The notes: generated by a model not told the origin, from the sequence alone. Positions 6,400 to 15,089 are shown, counted from the first letter of the stretch. The stretch: DNA of 17,348 nt from Coemansia sp. RSA 1804 (GCA_027578815.1 JANBTH010000441.1:1-17348); one strand, 5' to 3'. Program-made: numbers and translations.

Positions 6400-8326
6400 A
6401 TGTGTGGAATACAGGTCCTTGTCCAGCAATCTGATGGCAGCGACACGTCTGGGGACCCCTGCTGTACGGAGATCTGGGACAGGTTGGCGGCCATTAACAG
6501 GAATAGAGGTGAGAACGTAGTTTAGTTTGCTGAACATGGATGGCGGGTAGGTTCTTTTTTTTTACGAAACACGGCGGCATCTAACCAAGATACACACACA
6601 TATAGGACCCGACGCGCACAGCGAGCACGCTGTTTCTATTTCACCTCCCGCATGTCTGGGATCCGGATCCAGTGCCCAGATCAAACGAACGACCATTAGG
6701 TTCGGCGCACATGTTCTGCATCTCCGTGGGCCAGAGACGCAAAGCCAGCCTATTGTTAGCAAGGACACCGGGGACGTGCTCTGCTGGAACGGGGAGGTAT
6801 TCGGTGGCCTTGATGTGGGAGCCAGAAACGATGGCATCGTTTTGTTTGAGACAATCCAGGAAATGAAGCGCCAAGACCCCAAGGGCTACGTTCTGCGGGT
6901 GTTCGGCAGGATCGAGGGTCCCTATGCGTTCGTCTACTTTGACCACGGCCAGCAGAAACTGTGGTTCGCGCGCGATTATCTGGGGAGACGTTCGCTGGTG
7001 ACTAAATGGGTCGCCGATACGAATTCGCTTCTCATCTCGTCAGTGGCCGATGGAACAGAGACGGATAGTGAACATGCAAAATGGACAGAGCTTCCGGCCC
7101 AGAGTATATATTGTCTGGATCTGGCCGGCAGCTGTTCGTTGGCATCCCTAGCCGTGTCCGAGAGTACCGCTCCCTTTACCCAGTATAGCTGGAGGTACGA
7201 ATCCGATATTGAGCGGCCCACGGATGCCAGCAAAGATAATCCCAGCGCCGCTTCACAACTTGTGCTGCCATTCGGCCAGGTAACACCAGCGTTGCTTGAC
7301 AACTCGCCACCGCCACCATCTACCAATGCAAGCATAGTGGGTTTAGACGGCTTTCCCGAGCTTGCGCAGTGGCAGCCATATATCGACGGGCTGGAGAGGG
7401 TGCTGACAGAATCGATCAGGACGCGCATTGAATCAATCCCCCTGACGCATGGAACCGACACCGATCCCAAGGCACCTCGGGTGGGAATCCTGTTTTCCGG
7501 CGGCGTTGACTGCATCGCCATCGCAGCACTACTTACCAAGATCTTGCCTCGGGGGGAGGCCATTGAGCTATTCAACGTTGCGTTTGAGAATCCTCGCCAG
7601 ACAAGGACAGCAGGCACCAGCAACGCCGCTTATGATGTTCCTGACCGCAGGACGGGGAGACAGGGATGGCTGGAGCTTCGTGGTCTGGATCCGATGCGCG
7701 AATGGAGGTTTGTGGAGATCGATGTCCCGTACACGCAGGTCGTGGAGCACAGGGCGCATATCCGCAACCTTCTTACGCCGTCAGACACCGTGATGGACAT
7801 GAGCATTGGAATGGCGCTGTGGTTTGCAAGCAAGGGAGCCGGACTGCTGGTGGCCAGAAAGAGCGATACAGACAATACCGCGGTTTCCAGACACCCGTAC
7901 GAGGGCGCAGCACGGGTGCTGCTGTTGGGCATGGGTGCCGACGAGCAGCTTGGCGGATACTCGCGACACAGAGGCGCTTGGGACCGCGGCGGGTGGACGC
8001 AGCTTGGCACCGAGATCCGGCTGGACGTCCAGCGCATCGCCACAAGGAACTTGGGCCGTGACGACCGCATCGTATCGGACAACGGCAAGGAGTCTCGGTA
8101 TCCGTTCCTGGCTGCCGAGGTCGTTGGCTTTCTGTCGCAAACGCCCCTCGACCGCAAGATGAACATGCACTACCCGCGCGGAATGGGCGAGAAGCTGCTG
8201 CTCCGTCTGCTTGCTTTCCAGCTAGGACTAACGGCAGCATGCACGCTTGCAAAGCGCGCCATCCAGTTTGGTGCACGAACAGCAAAGATGGAGTCGGGCC
8301 AAACAAAGGGACAAGACACGCTCTGA
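6400..8326 (+). CDS. ASNSD1-type glutamine amidotransferase / asparagine-synthetase-like protein (2 exons)
   Basis: Exons 6400-6508 and 6606-8326 join to give 609 residues. Exon 1 begins MCGI, so Cys2 is the N-terminal nucleophile of class II glutamine amidotransferases. The junction restores RGPD, followed by HVLHLRG, the WNGE motif at 97-100 and RDYLGRRSL, in the order seen in human ASNSD1. The C-terminal half is an asparagine-synthetase-type ATP-pyrophosphatase domain: LFSGGVDC at 332-339, LGMGADEQLGGYSRHR, RNLGRDDR, and a closing KRAIQFG. The P-loop ends in Cys where asparagine synthetases and human ASNSD1, as I recall them, have Ser. Biochemical function of ASNSD1 proteins is poorly defined, so I do not claim asparagine synthesis. 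The gene faces uL23, 238 bp from its stop, with a 12-A run just after the stop codon. Confidence 0.93.
6509..6605 (+). other. Intron of the ASNSD1-like gene (97 bp, phase 1)
   Basis: The donor is GTGAGA and the acceptor is ATAG. A CTAAC branch-point sequence at 6581-6585 lies 20 bp from the acceptor. Splicing joins the MCGI exon to the continuous downstream frame with exact phase and restores the RGPD motif. Confidence 0.9.
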
Positions 8327-8564
8327 AAAAAAAAAAAGCAAGGACAGCTTGGATTATTTCATGTTGTTAAGGGAGTTAGTATGTTTCTTCTTTCTTTCCG
8401 CCTTTTATGTTGAATATAAAGTAAACCACATTCCTAGATCTTTCCACTCTGAACAACCTCCCATGTTAAAAAACAAGCACCAAATCGGGGGAAAAAGCAC
8501 TTATTATTTTGTATGCTATTTAAAAGAAAACAAGAGCGCAATCAGCCCATAGAAAGAAATTCGT

Positions 8565-9889
8565 TTAGATAAAACCAATCTACAGATGCAAAATAAGAAA
8601 AAGGAAGGAAAGCGCGCACAAGACAGCGAGTGATAGGTGTTAGTAAATTGTAGCAAGAATACGAGACAGATAAACAGCATTGCATGGAAACAAAATTAGG
8701 GCGGAGCTTACCTTGTTGGCAACATCGAGAGCCTCGACATCGGCGGGGAGACGAATGTACGCCTTCTTGACGCCATCGGGACGGATGAGCGTGTTGATCT
8801 TGGCGGCATCGACGTCGTACAGCTTCTTGACGGCGTCCTTGATGTGGCGCTTGTTGGCGCGGACATCGACCAAGAAGACAAGAGTGTTGTAGTCCTCGAT
8901 GTTCTTCATGGCGGTCTCAGTGTTCAGCGGCTGTCTAAGGACGCTGAACTGGTCAAGCTTGGCGAAGCGGGGAGCTGCCTTGCGCTCGTACTTGGGAGTG
9001 CGCGCAAGACGGAGAGTCTTGGGAAGGCGGAAGGTGGCGCTGGTGCGGATCTTCTTTACCTTCTTGCTCTGGACTCCCTTGAGGGCGGCCTTGCGGGCTG
9101 CCTGGGCCTTGGACGAAGCTACACTTATACCTGTGGTTGAGAGTTGGAGAAAAAAACACAGAGATATTAGTGTGTTGTGCATATGCATCAGAAGACAGCA
9201 GAGGAGAGTCTGAGAAACAGCTATACGTAGAGCTGTGTTTAGGAGCAAGGAGGAGCAGCACGTTTGGTATCAGGATCGTCTTCAGCGTCTTCGGAATCTA
9301 GCTGCTCATCAGAACAAGTTCTCTGTCAAAAATACCCCCAATCGTGAGTATCTGAGGCAGGCACAATGCTTGTTGTTCCATCCGCGCAGAAATCACCACT
9401 GAAGCTACCAACAGGTTATCTCTCGAGACTGCTGAAAGCGAATGTCATGGGCTTACGACTGAAACAACCCAGCACAAGTGCCAATGCCTTCCTCAAGCAG
9501 CAACGGCTTCTATACGCGTCGGAATGCGTCTATGTGTTGTCCAATGTGTCAGTTCCTGGCTATTTCATAGCGCTTGTTCCCAAAAAGCGTTACCGAATCT
9601 CAAACTGCTGAATTCGTTGGCGATGGCAGGTCTCTTTTCGAATTGGCAAAAAAGGCATTCAACCTCTTTCTGACAAGAACCGATCTGCTTTGGATACACC
9701 AAGCCTTTTCCGAGTTGCTGAATCCCACATGCGCATCCATTACTGTCTCTAGCTGACGCATCCATCCGAAACCTCCAAAAAAACAGCCTGCTCCTCCTCC
9801 CTCTACGATACAGCCTCTCTGAAATGACGATGGATTCTGCCCATCTTTCCGCGTATCCATTAGCGACACTCACCTTTCTGGGGCGACAT
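8565..9889 (-). CDS. Ribosomal protein uL23 (L23A/Rpl25), 3 exons
   Basis: This is a 60S protein that sits at the peptide-exit tunnel and helps dock SRP and chaperones. The minus-strand exons are 9874-9889 (MSPQK plus one base), 8712-9118 and 8565-8579 (IGFI plus stop). Joined, they give 145 residues, within the family range of about 142-156. The core shows RTSATFRLPKTLRLARTPKY, TAMKNIEDYNTLVF, KRHIKDAVKKLYDV and the C-terminal EALDVANKIGFI. The first and last exons are only 16 and 15 bp, so an ORF scan sees only the middle one, with false ends. An in-frame ATG near 9203 would add a hydrophobic run untypical of the family, so I prefer the 9889 start. It is divergent from AOS1 and tail-to-tail with the ASNSD1-like gene. 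Confidence 0.93.
8580..8711 (-). other. uL23 intron 2 (132 bp, phase 0)
   Basis: The donor GTAAGC follows AAC AAG and the acceptor TGTAG precedes ATT GGT TTT ATC TAA. The junction restores the near-universal ANKIG(F/Y/I)I ending of uL23, so the intron is well supported without transcript data. Confidence 0.92.
9119..9873 (-). other. uL23 intron 1 (about 755 bp, phase 1), unusually long
   Basis: The donor is GTGAGT after a 16-bp first exon. The preferred acceptor is TGTAG, about 19 bp after a CTCAAC branch-like sequence. A second acceptor, CCACAG, lies 12 bp earlier, stays in frame and would add four residues (GISV); it is too close to that branch site to be favoured. The other four introns in the window are 76-137 bp. 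S. cerevisiae RPL25 also has one long intron right after its start, as I recall. No box C/D or H/ACA snoRNA could be recognised inside. Confidence 0.75.
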
Positions 9890-10814
9890 GGCTTACAAAA
9901 GTATATATTTTAAGCAAACACTTTGCGTATATGGTAGGAAAGAGTGCATCCAACGCTTGTGCCGATTTCCAGCAGCAACTTTAGTTCTTGCTTTTTTTTC
10001 TTAATTGTTTTCTTTAGTGTATGATTTCCCACACTAAAATAATAGATCACGAGCCGAGCCGGATGGACGAACCGAGTCGCGATGGTTTTGGCTGGTGTTT
10101 TGTGTTAGCAATGCACTGCAGCCAGCACCAATGCTATATTGACATTTACAGACAGCTCCGTTAAGCTTTAAACATTTATGCGTGAATGGTTTGGCTGTTG
10201 GAACTGCATGGATAGCGTTTACTTTAATGAAAATAACTCTCTACAAGTCAGCGGAGATACTTTAGTGTTAAAATCCAAGAACTAAATGTATTCCAGCACG
10301 GTTTCCTCCTCACAACTAGTACTAATTAATTTTTAGACTACATTTATTTTATAGATACTTTAGCTATTCATTAAATTTTAAATATTAATGTGGTCCATGT
10401 TGTCTTAGTCGTGTTCATTTGTTAAACATCGATATATTTGACAAATACTAGCATGCAGGCTATATCTTATAACATTTTACCATGAACTAGCCATTTCTCT
10501 CAATCTTTTTTCCAATAGCACCAAAAACAACTGTAATTGCTATATGAAAAACACACATACCATCTTCCTGCTTGCTTATACGCCTAGTGCATATAGTCCT
10601 GACATAATTGCTTATTGCTACTGCGCACACAATCAAAGTGATCTGATCTCTGGCGAATCAGATTAATATTGTAAAAGTGAAAATGACGCGTGTGCTTTTG
10701 TTCGCTCCAAGAGCTGGCATAAGGTTTTTTTTCCACTCAGTTATCGTTTTAACTGCTATTATTTCCCAGTCCGCTACCATTTATTTAAATATCGTTCCTC
10801 CATTTACCATCGAA
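9890..10814. promoter_or_regulatory. Divergent AT-rich spacer between uL23 and AOS1
   Basis: The spacer holds the promoters of two divergent genes. The part next to uL23 has TATATATTTTAAGC within 30 bp of its ATG. The segment 10290-10400 is very AT-rich. One ACGCGT at 10686-10691 lies in the AOS1 leader. The frame of AOS1 is open upstream to 10677, with an ATG at 10683, discussed separately. No RNA gene was recognised. Confidence 0.5.
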
Positions 10815-12053
10815 ATGGTTTCCAGGGTGACAGACGCAAGCGGGAGCATACCCAGCGGAGGCCACGAGATCAGCAAGGACGAGGTGGCGCTGTACGACCG
10901 ACAGATCCGGCTCTGGGGCGTGGAGTCGCAGGCACGGCTGCGCAAGGCATCGGTGTACGTGGTGGGAGTAACGGCAACGACGCTCGAGATGGCGAAGAAC
11001 CTGGTGCTCTCGGGGATTGGCCGCATCGCCCTGCACGACCCGCGCGAAGTGACGGCGGAGAGTCTTGAGACGCAGTACTATTTTGGAGCAGACGATGTGG
11101 GCCGCCCCCGGGACGCGGTGCTGGCCGACCGTCTTGCGGTGCTTAACCCGCTAGTCGACGTGCACAGCACAGACGATACCGTCGGTGTCGGCTACGATCT
11201 GGTGGTTGCCGTCGGAACAGGAGGCGGTGGCGATGCGCGGCTCCCCGCCTCGCGTGCCGTTAACGCAAGGTGCAGGGACGCCGGTGTTCCGTTCATCGCG
11301 GCTGATGCGTTCGGTCTGTTCGGATACATCTTTGCCGACTGTCTGGATTCCCACCAGTACGTGGAGGAGCAGACCGACGGTGCAGCAGCTGACGAGCCCG
11401 TACGCCGGCTACTGCGGGCCTCATACAAACCGCTTGACATCTCGTGCGCTGCTGCCATGGACATTGGAAACGTCAAAAGGGCCGTGCGCAAGTACCCGCC
11501 GCTTGTGTTCATTTGTCAAGGTAAGAAAGGTTGGGAGATATGTTTGGTAAAGGACACCAAGCGTGGCATATGAGCTTCAGTTGGTGCTAATTGCAGTGAA
11601 CACCCTTTTTCTTTATGACGGTGTAGCGTTGGCGTCGTGCGCTGACTGTCATGGCAAACAGCTGAGCGAGGAGGAGCTATGCAGTATTGTGAGACGGAGC
11701 ATACAGGGACGCGGGATTCCGGATTCCATGGTGGACCAGGGGCTTATTGGGTAAGAGAGCTAAGCCAGTGCAACAGAGTCCCATCCATATTGACGGTGGG
11801 AGGATGAAGCAAGTAAGTGCAGAGCCATGCTAACAGTTCTATCAAGCTAAATCAAAGACTTGCTGATTTGTCATTCCCCCTGTGTAGAAGAGTGGCGGCC
11901 AGCTGGGCCACAGAGTATGTTCCGTGCGCGGCGGTTGTTGGTGGAACCCTGGCGCAGGAGGTCCTCAAGATCGTAACAGGCAAGGATATGCCCGTCAACA
12001 ACTGGTTTGCGTATGATGCGCTCAGCGGCGACGGGATCCAGTGCTGCATATAA
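10815..12053 (+). CDS. AOS1: SUMO-activating enzyme subunit 1 (AOS1/SAE1), 3 exons
   Basis: AOS1 pairs with UBA2 to form the SUMO E1, which adenylates SUMO before thioester transfer. Exons 10815-11520, 11597-11750 and 11888-12053 give 341 residues (human SAE1 346). The ThiF-type fold is clear: YDRQIRLWG at 27-35, the nucleotide-binding strand VVGVTATTLEMAKNLVLSGIG at 49-69 (written across two motifs in family alignments), NPLVDV at 111-116, then PCAAVVGGTLAQE near the end and a closing DGIQCCI in the place of human NGIVECLG. It lacks a catalytic-cysteine domain, as expected, since UBA2 carries it. The ATG at 10815 gives the usual short N-terminus. The gene faces H3 copy 2, 240 bp away. Confidence 0.93.
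11521..11596 (+). other. AOS1 intron 1 (76 bp, phase 1)
   Basis: The donor is CAAG/GTAAGA and the acceptor is TTGCAG, with a CTAAT branch-like sequence just before it. Joining changes FICQG-readthrough into FICQVNTLFLYDG and keeps the frame. Confidence 0.85.
11751..11887 (+). other. AOS1 intron 2 (137 bp, phase 2)
   Basis: The donor is ATTGG/GTAAGA and the acceptor is a pyrimidine run ending TGTGTAG. Without splicing the frame stops at once at TAA. With it, the conserved PCAAVVGG segment follows in phase. Confidence 0.88.
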
Positions 12054-12133
12054 GCCTGTGTGTTGAAATGAACAAGAAGAAGAACAGCATAAGCACGGAC
12101 CAGACACTGTGAGAATAGCAAGCGAGAAACAAA

Positions 12134-12139
12134 AATAAA
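12134..12139 (+). terminator. AATAAA signal of AOS1
   Basis: AATAAA lies 81 bp after the AOS1 stop, in the 240-bp spacer shared with the 3' end of H3 copy 2. Confidence 0.45.
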
Positions 12140-12293
12140 GGGTGAGTTTTCAGGGTAGCCCAGAAGTCAATATTACGGCCATTACCACACTTTTTCAGAT
12201 TGCTAGTAGTCAATGTAATTTTTTTTATGAAAATATTATTACACAAGGTGGGTGGGAGAAGAATAGGAAAACTGAAAGAAGAATAAAACGCAC

Positions 12294-12444
12294 TTAGGTG
12301 CGCTCGCCACGGAGACGACGGGCCAGCTGGAGATCCTTGGGCTGGATGGTGACACGGCGGCCGTGGATGGCGGCGAGGTTGGTGTCCTCGAACAGACCAA
12401 CGAGGTAGGCCTCGGCAGCCTCCTGCAGCGCAGCGATGGCCGAC

Positions 12445-12476
<32 letters not shown>

Positions 12477-12716
12477 GGCAATCTCGCGAACAAGGCGCTG
12501 GAAGGGGAGCTTGCGGATAAGCAGCTCGGTCGACTTTTGGTAGCGACGGATCTCACGCAGCGCGACGGTACCGGGGCGGTAGCGGTGGGGCTTCTTGACT
12601 CCGCCGGTGGCGCCAGCGGCTCCGGGCGCCGACTTGCGGGCGGCCTTGGTGGCCAGCTGCTTGCGGGGTGCCTTTCCTCCGGTGGACTTGCGGGCGGTCT
12701 GCTTGGTACGGGCCAT
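12294..12716 (-). CDS. Histone H3, copy 2, identical protein to copy 1
   Basis: The 140-residue product is identical to that of 815-1237, including the GAAG insertion (here at 12612-12623), the Arg at the K115 position and the RRLRGERT end. The two coding sequences differ at only three synonymous third positions (codons for A15, V46 and L109, standard numbering before the insertion offset where relevant). The flanks show no such similarity by eye. It is divergently paired with H4 across 1.6 kb, the usual fungal H3-H4 arrangement but with a longer spacer than the roughly 0.65 kb of yeast HHT1-HHF1. It is intronless. Its TATA box at 12903-12909 leaves a 5' leader of up to about 150 nt rich in C and T. 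Confidence 0.98.
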
Positions 12717-12902
12717 GGTTAATTATCTGGAAAGTAGCCTGAACTTTTAGTTTTAGAAAAATGTAGGATATGCGGAGAGGGCGAGTGGGCCTAATTGTGC
12801 AGGAAGTGGTTAGAAAAAAGTATTGGATGATGTACGGGAACCAAAAGACGGAGCAGGAAAAGGGGGAAAATGAAAAAAGGAGCGTTGTTCGGAAAGTACT
12901 CC

Positions 12903-12909
12903 TTTTATA
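12903..12909 (-). promoter_or_regulatory. TATA box of H3 copy 2
   Basis: TATAAAA on the minus strand lies 187 bp upstream of the H3 start codon. Confidence 0.6.
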
Positions 12910-13364
12910 GGTAGCCGAAGGGAGAAAAAAAAAGCCCAGAAGGATGTCGGCGATAGTAGGGAGCTAGAAAACGGAGTGGAACGAGGGGAGGGGAATATCT
13001 CTTGCAAACGTCGAAGAAATGGAAAAGGACTGCAAAGACATCCAACCCAATAATCCACTGTCGCTTGGTCTATTTTTTGCGAGGGGAGAAGGGAGAAAAA
13101 ATCGAAATGGGTAAACTTTGAAGTATCTCGCGTTCTGAATGGTCGGAAACAAGGAGGGGGAGTTCTGCAACAGAGACCCGAGGCTTGTTTTCGATGGGAT
13201 GCAATGGAAAGCAAAAAGGACATGGATGTTTTACTTTGTGCGTTTGTGGATTGATTGAAATGAGGTGGGGAGGGGAAAAGTAAAAAATCGAACAGAGGGG
13301 CTTTAGAAACCAGTACATGGAAACTAGTGGATGAGAATGAATCTCAGTGCTATGTGATGATGAA

Positions 13365-13370
13365 ACGCGT
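13365..13370. promoter_or_regulatory. ACGCGT (MCB-like) box, H3-H4 promoter
   Basis: This is a perfect ACGCGT near the middle of the H3-H4 spacer, about 650 bp from the H3 start and 930 bp from the H4 start. Confidence 0.4.
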
Positions 13371-13422
13371 TATTTCTGAGTGCCATTCATCCAGCCCAGA
13401 TCCACATTACCCGCCTTCTTTC

Positions 13423-13445
13423 CCACCTTGTTTTCCACCTTGTTT
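13423..13445 (+). repeat. 11-bp tandem duplication in the H3-H4 promoter
   Basis: CCACCTTGTTT occurs at 13423-13433 and again at 13435-13445, with a 12-bp period. It lies between the two ACGCGT boxes. It could be a paired activator site or simple slippage; I cannot tell which. Confidence 0.5.
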
Positions 13446-13497
13446 CGCTTGTTCTGCTTTTTTATGAGCGTAGGGGACATGCCATCCCCGCGTACAC

Positions 13498-13512
13498 ACG
13501 CGTTCTGATTGG
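13498..13512. promoter_or_regulatory. Composite ACGCGT plus CCAAT element, H3-H4 promoter
   Basis: ACGCGT (13498-13503) is followed after one base by CTGATTGG (13505-13512, CCAATCAG in reverse). Placing an MCB-like and a CCAAT box side by side suggests a joint S-phase element serving both histone genes. Confidence 0.5.
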
Positions 13513-13683
13513 ATGACGGCGGCACCTGGATTGTGTTCCAGCTGGTGCGAGAGAATAATGAGGTGGGGAGAGAAGAAGGTCTGGTTCAGAGGTACCTGGA
13601 ATTGACATTGAATGGAATACGCTCTACTGCGCAATAAAAGGCGGGAGGGAGTTTAGTGGCAGTGTAGTTTGTCCTGGGACGTG

Positions 13684-13691
13684 CTGATTGG
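13684..13691 (-). promoter_or_regulatory. CCAATCAG box (reverse), H3-H4 promoter
   Basis: This is the fourth copy of the octamer in the window. It is set in GTGCTGATTGGCCAG, about 430 bp upstream of the H4 TATA box. Confidence 0.4.
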
Positions 13692-14119
13692 CCAGAACGA
13701 GATCCAAAAGGACGCCGCAGCCTGGTGCTGTTTCACGCTTTTCCATTCAGGACAATATGGAGAACGCGAGAAAAAACGACGAGAAGGCAGCAGCGCTGGA
13801 TTTCGAGCTTCCCTCTTTCTGGACTGCAACAGCCCTTTTGACGCAAAACGAAGCTGAAGAACGTAGCCAACCACAGGGCAGGAAGGGCACCCAGGGATGC
13901 TGGATTCGATTCTTTATGCTTTTTGTTCTATTTCACAAAGCAGCGTTTACTTTCCTGACAAGAGAAACAAAGTGCTGAATTGAAGAAGGGAGCGTTTTTT
14001 TTTGCTGTTGATGGTGATGGACGTGAAGGATATGGATTATTTTCCAACTTTTCGTCCAGCCGCCCACGATGTCTATGGAGACAAGTCTGAATCCATGGCT
14101 TTTTCCTTTTCCAAAAGGA

Positions 14120-14127
14120 TATATAAA
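14120..14127 (+). promoter_or_regulatory. TATA box of H4
   Basis: TATATAAA lies 176 bp upstream of the H4 start codon and is followed by a C/T-rich leader. Confidence 0.6.
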
Positions 14128-14302
14128 GAACCCCTCCTTCATCTCCTTTTCCTCGCTCCGGACTTGCAGTTCCAACTTTATTCCACTATTCCAGAACCGC
14201 AACCACTTTTTATTCTTCTTAATTCTTCATCATCCTTGTTGAAGTTAACCTTTACAGTCGACTGCTACCAACCCCCCTCAACCTTAAACAACACTTTTAA
14301 CC

Positions 14303-14614
14303 ATGTCTGGCCGCGGAAAGGGAGGAAAGGGACTCGGAAAGGGAGGCGCCAAGCGTCACCGCAAGATCCTTCGCGACAACATCCAGGGCATCACCAAGCC
14401 GGCCATCCGCCGTCTGGCGCGCCGTGGCGGTGTCAAGCGTATCTCGGGCCTCATCTACGAGGAGACGCGCGGAGTTCTCAAGGTTTTCCTTGAGAACGTC
14501 ATCCGCGACGCCGTGACCTACACCGAGCACGCCAAGCGCAAGACCGTCACCTCGCTCGACGTCGTCTATGCGCTCAAGCGCCAGGGCCGCACCCTCTATG
14601 GCTTTGGCGGATAA
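14303..14614 (+). CDS. Histone H4
   Basis: The protein is a 103-residue core histone with [14 protein letters not shown] at the start and GRTLYGFGG at the end. Compared with human H4 from memory, only three residues differ: I21 for V, and S-L for A-M before DVVYALKR, the latter also seen in yeast. All tail lysines (5, 8, 12, 16, 20) are present. It is therefore highly conserved, in contrast to the altered H3 beside it. It is intronless, and its start context is AACCATGTC. It is divergent with H3 copy 2, so the pair is probably co-regulated. No second H4 is in the window. Confidence 0.99.
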
Positions 14615-14692
14615 GCGTGGAAGCGCACCCGGCTTTCATGTTCCCCCCTTTTCTTACAGTACCTTTATTCTCATTTGTGTATAATAAGCTGA

Positions 14693-14698
14693 AATAAA
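14693..14698 (+). terminator. AATAAA polyadenylation signal of H4
   Basis: AATAAA lies 79 bp after the H4 stop. As with H3 copy 1, this suggests polyadenylated histone mRNA. Confidence 0.5.
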
Positions 14699-14847
14699 TG
14701 CAGTCAGTATCCCATGGTTGGGATGGTTTTCATTCTCGTGTGTGGTGTGGTGTTTGTTTGGCTGAGGAGAGCTTGAGTTTGATAGCGGTTTTTGGTGCTG
14801 CTACGGATCCGGATTGAAAGCCGAGGGAGAGGGCCCTTTTCATTTCT

Positions 14848-14879
14848 CCACTGGCTGCTTTTTTAAAAGCAGCCAGTGG
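14848..14879. repeat. 32-bp perfect inverted repeat with 2-bp centre
   Basis: The left arm CCACTGGCTGCTTTT (14848-14862) and the right arm AAAAGCAGCCAGTGG (14865-14879) are exact reverse complements around TT. It lies about 150 bp after the H4 poly(A) signal and 145 bp upstream of the SDR TATA box. It could be a dimeric regulator site of the SDR gene, a cruciform-forming insulator between the genes, or a transcription end structure. Confidence 0.9.
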
Positions 14880-15023
14880 GAGTTGGGGGTTTTAAGCGCT
14901 CCGCTTGCACATGGAAGCCACCAGGGTGGCATGTGCGACAATAGAGCAAGCGTGGTTGTTGCAGCCAGGCTAGACCTTTTCTCGGCGCTCGGGCGCGGGA
15001 CGTGTGGAAGGAGGGGGTGCAGA

Positions 15024-15029
15024 TATAAA
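15024..15029 (+). promoter_or_regulatory. TATA box of the SDR gene
   Basis: TATAAA, in the context GATATAAAC, lies 101 bp before the SDR start codon. Confidence 0.55.
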
Positions 15030-15073
15030 CAGCCTCCTTGCCAGAGGACAAAAGGAAAGCCCATCCGAGTGCA

Positions 15074-15089
15074 TCTCTCTCTCTCTCTC
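15074..15089 (+). repeat. (TC)8 microsatellite in the SDR leader
   Basis: Eight TC dinucleotides lie between the TATA box and the start codon, 40 bp before the ATG. Pyrimidine-rich leaders are common around strongly expressed fungal genes. Confidence 0.8.

Larger units (their letters stand above)
12717..14302. promoter_or_regulatory. Shared divergent H3-H4 promoter region (1.6 kb)
   Basis: I see no convincing gene here. The stretch has a TATA box facing each histone, two ACGCGT boxes and two CCAATCAG boxes, one pair being adjacent. From about 12740 to 13330 the plus strand is strongly purine-rich, so frames there on the minus strand are Phe/Ser/Pro-rich artefacts. A 73-codon plus-strand frame starting at 13757 shows no family match. 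Confidence 0.65.

Noticed and set aside
9135..9203. uL23 starting at the in-frame ATG at 9203 (MHMHNTL...).
   Set aside because: It would give a hydrophobic leader unknown in uL23 and read through a splice acceptor. MSPQK at 9889 joins in phase and fits the family.
9119..9873. Box C/D snoRNA inside uL23 intron 1, suggested by a CTGATGA near 9310 on the minus strand.
   Set aside because: The nearest downstream CTGA is too close, the C box has a mismatch, and no terminal stem could be drawn.
10290..10400. AT-rich segment as a replication origin.
   Set aside because: No consensus is transferable from Saccharomyces, and AT content alone is not evidence.
12810..13223. A 137-codon minus-strand frame upstream of H3 copy 2.
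   Set aside because: It is Phe/Ser/Pro-rich because of the C/T tract and crosses the H3 TATA box.
13757..13978. A 73-codon plus-strand frame starting MENARKNDEK in the H3-H4 spacer.
   Set aside because: No homology, no TATA box at a suitable distance and a promoter setting. It remains possible but cannot be supported.
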